A program made the translations under genes and the position numbers. From the NCBI GenBank assembly GCA_004552305.1, contig SFOX01000033.1, positions 1-15,353 of the forward strand: a DNA stretch of 15,353 bases, in the 5' to 3' direction. This stretch comes from Subdoligranulum variabile. GTDB lineage: Bacteria > Bacillota > Clostridia > Oscillospirales > Ruminococcaceae. Numbering within the stretch: position 1 is the stretch's first letter; the number at the start of each line of letters is the position of its first letter. Shown here one piece after another: positions 14,883 to 15,353 of the stretch. The notes under the pieces were generated by a model. That model saw nothing but the letters and a program-made list of their open reading frames with translations. It had not been told where the DNA came from and searched no databases.

Positions 14883-14965
14883 GGAGGGGTCACTGCGCCC
14901 GCAGGCGCGTTTCGGAGCGCAACCGCCGCACAGCGGCGGCTCTTAGCGCGGAGATAGACCCCTCC
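14883..14965. repeat. 83-bp inverted-repeat element with two inner hairpins
   Basis: Outer arms GGAGGGGTC (14883-14891) and GACCCCTCC (14957-14965) enclose two hairpins: GCGCC/GGCGC (14895-14908) and CCGCCGC/GCGGCGG (14923-14939, ACA loop). It ends with CCTAC, like the palindrome modules. Only one copy is in the window. Confidence 0.6.
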
Positions 14966-15021
14966 CTACGAATAACCGGAAGGAAAGGTATATTTAGGGA
15001 AAATGCAATTTCCCGGCAGGT

Positions 15022-15115
15022 TTGTAGGGGACGCATAGATGCGTCCCGTGCAGTTTACCCGATATATCGCAATATCCGGGCGATTGCACGGGCGGCATAT
15101 ATGCCGCCCCTACGG
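15022..15115 (+). repeat. D-A palindrome composite
   Basis: A further core type, D (GGGACGCAT, AG, ATGCGTCCC), lies at 15028-15047 behind GTAGGGG. Palindrome A (perfect 20-mer) follows at 15090-15109, then CTAC. The spacer GATATATCGCAATATCCGGG is related to the spacer before A in the 177-bp array. Confidence 0.8.
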
Positions 15116-15188
15116 AGTACCCGTAATATTGCAATTACCGCAAATTTCCCCCTCAAATTATCGGCGGAGCCGTAAGACGGGAGCGGGT

Positions 15189-15235
15189 GGGCGGGGCGTC
15201 AAAAAATGTGTCTTGACGATTTTTTAGCCCCGCCC
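15189..15235. other. 47-bp two-part hairpin near the right repeat
   Basis: Arms GGGCGGGGC (15189-15197) and GCCCCGCCC (15227-15235) pair, and AAAAAAT (15201-15207) with ATTTTTT (15219-15225) continues the stem after a small bulge. It is terminator-like in shape, but no T-tract follows on either strand. No gene is seen from 14631 to the window end. Confidence 0.55.
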
Positions 15236-15254
15236 GTCCGCGACCCACATAATT

Positions 15255-15353
15255 GGGGGTCCAGGGGGACTGGTCCCCTTGGCCGTGCCCCGCGCTTCGG
15301 AAGTAGCGGCGCCTTTCTTTGGTACTTTCTTTGGGCGTCCAAAGAAAGTACAA
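15255..15353. repeat. 99-bp terminal direct repeat, right copy
   Basis: It is identical to bases 1-99 in the same orientation, including the 13-bp-arm hairpin near its end. It stops at the window edge. The base before it (T15254) is the last unique base, so one period is 15254 bp. Confidence 0.95.

Noticed and set aside
1..15353. Plasmid or phage genome because the ends match
   Set aside because: There is no replication, partition, mobilisation, integrase or phage gene. The content is ordinary chromosomal metabolism and transport.

Overview
The window is GC-rich chromosomal DNA, most likely from a Gram-positive gut anaerobe of the Oscillospiraceae/Ruminococcaceae (Faecalibacterium, Gemmiger or Subdoligranulum type). 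This rests on clear AGGAGG-type ribosome binding sites, a permuted GH3 enzyme and GPH symporter of the Clostridia type, and dense GC-rich palindromic repeats between genes. The genus is inferred from memory of such genomes, not from a search. I see no rRNA, tRNA, CRISPR array, replication gene or transposase.

Layout. (1) 1-2726: a long XRE-type regulator (minus) diverges from a membrane-anchored alpha/beta hydrolase (plus). Both have good sigma-A promoters, and a shared octamer, ATTGTACA, touches each promoter. (2) 2731-3531: a tandem array of a 177-bp repeat unit. (3) 3663-5076: an SstT-like Na+/serine-threonine symporter with its own promoter, a leader hairpin and a terminator. (4) 5092-5413: repeats. 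(5) 5414-6739: an M20D metal-dependent amidohydrolase (minus) with its own promoter, behind a minus-strand terminator. (6) 6941-14472: a glycoside-utilisation cluster on the minus strand. In transcription order it holds a GH2 glycosidase, a membrane-tethered GH3 beta-glycosidase with swapped domains, and a GPH-family sugar:cation symporter. A promoter with a dyad over its -35 lies upstream of GH2, and a 147-bp MITE-like element sits in the GH2 leader. (7) 14523-15353: no supported gene, only hairpins and repeats.

Likely joint function (inference): GH3 trims glycosides or oligosaccharides outside the membrane, GPH imports the products, and cytosolic GH2 cleaves beta-linked sugars. The 309-401 bp gaps between these genes are filled with repeats, so a single operon is not proven.

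The most unusual content is between the genes. A modular family of about 20-bp palindromes occurs as single composites and as the tandem array, never inside a gene. Wherever a gene lies upstream, the modules run in the same direction as that gene's transcription. A second module is an A/T-rich tract of 7-bp repeats, each holding TAA, followed by a GC hairpin. Because 7 is not a multiple of 3, it gives stop codons in all three frames. It directly follows two of the genes. Finally, the first and last 99 bases of the window are identical, so the contig may close on itself, either as a circle or through a dispersed repeat at the assembly k-mer length.
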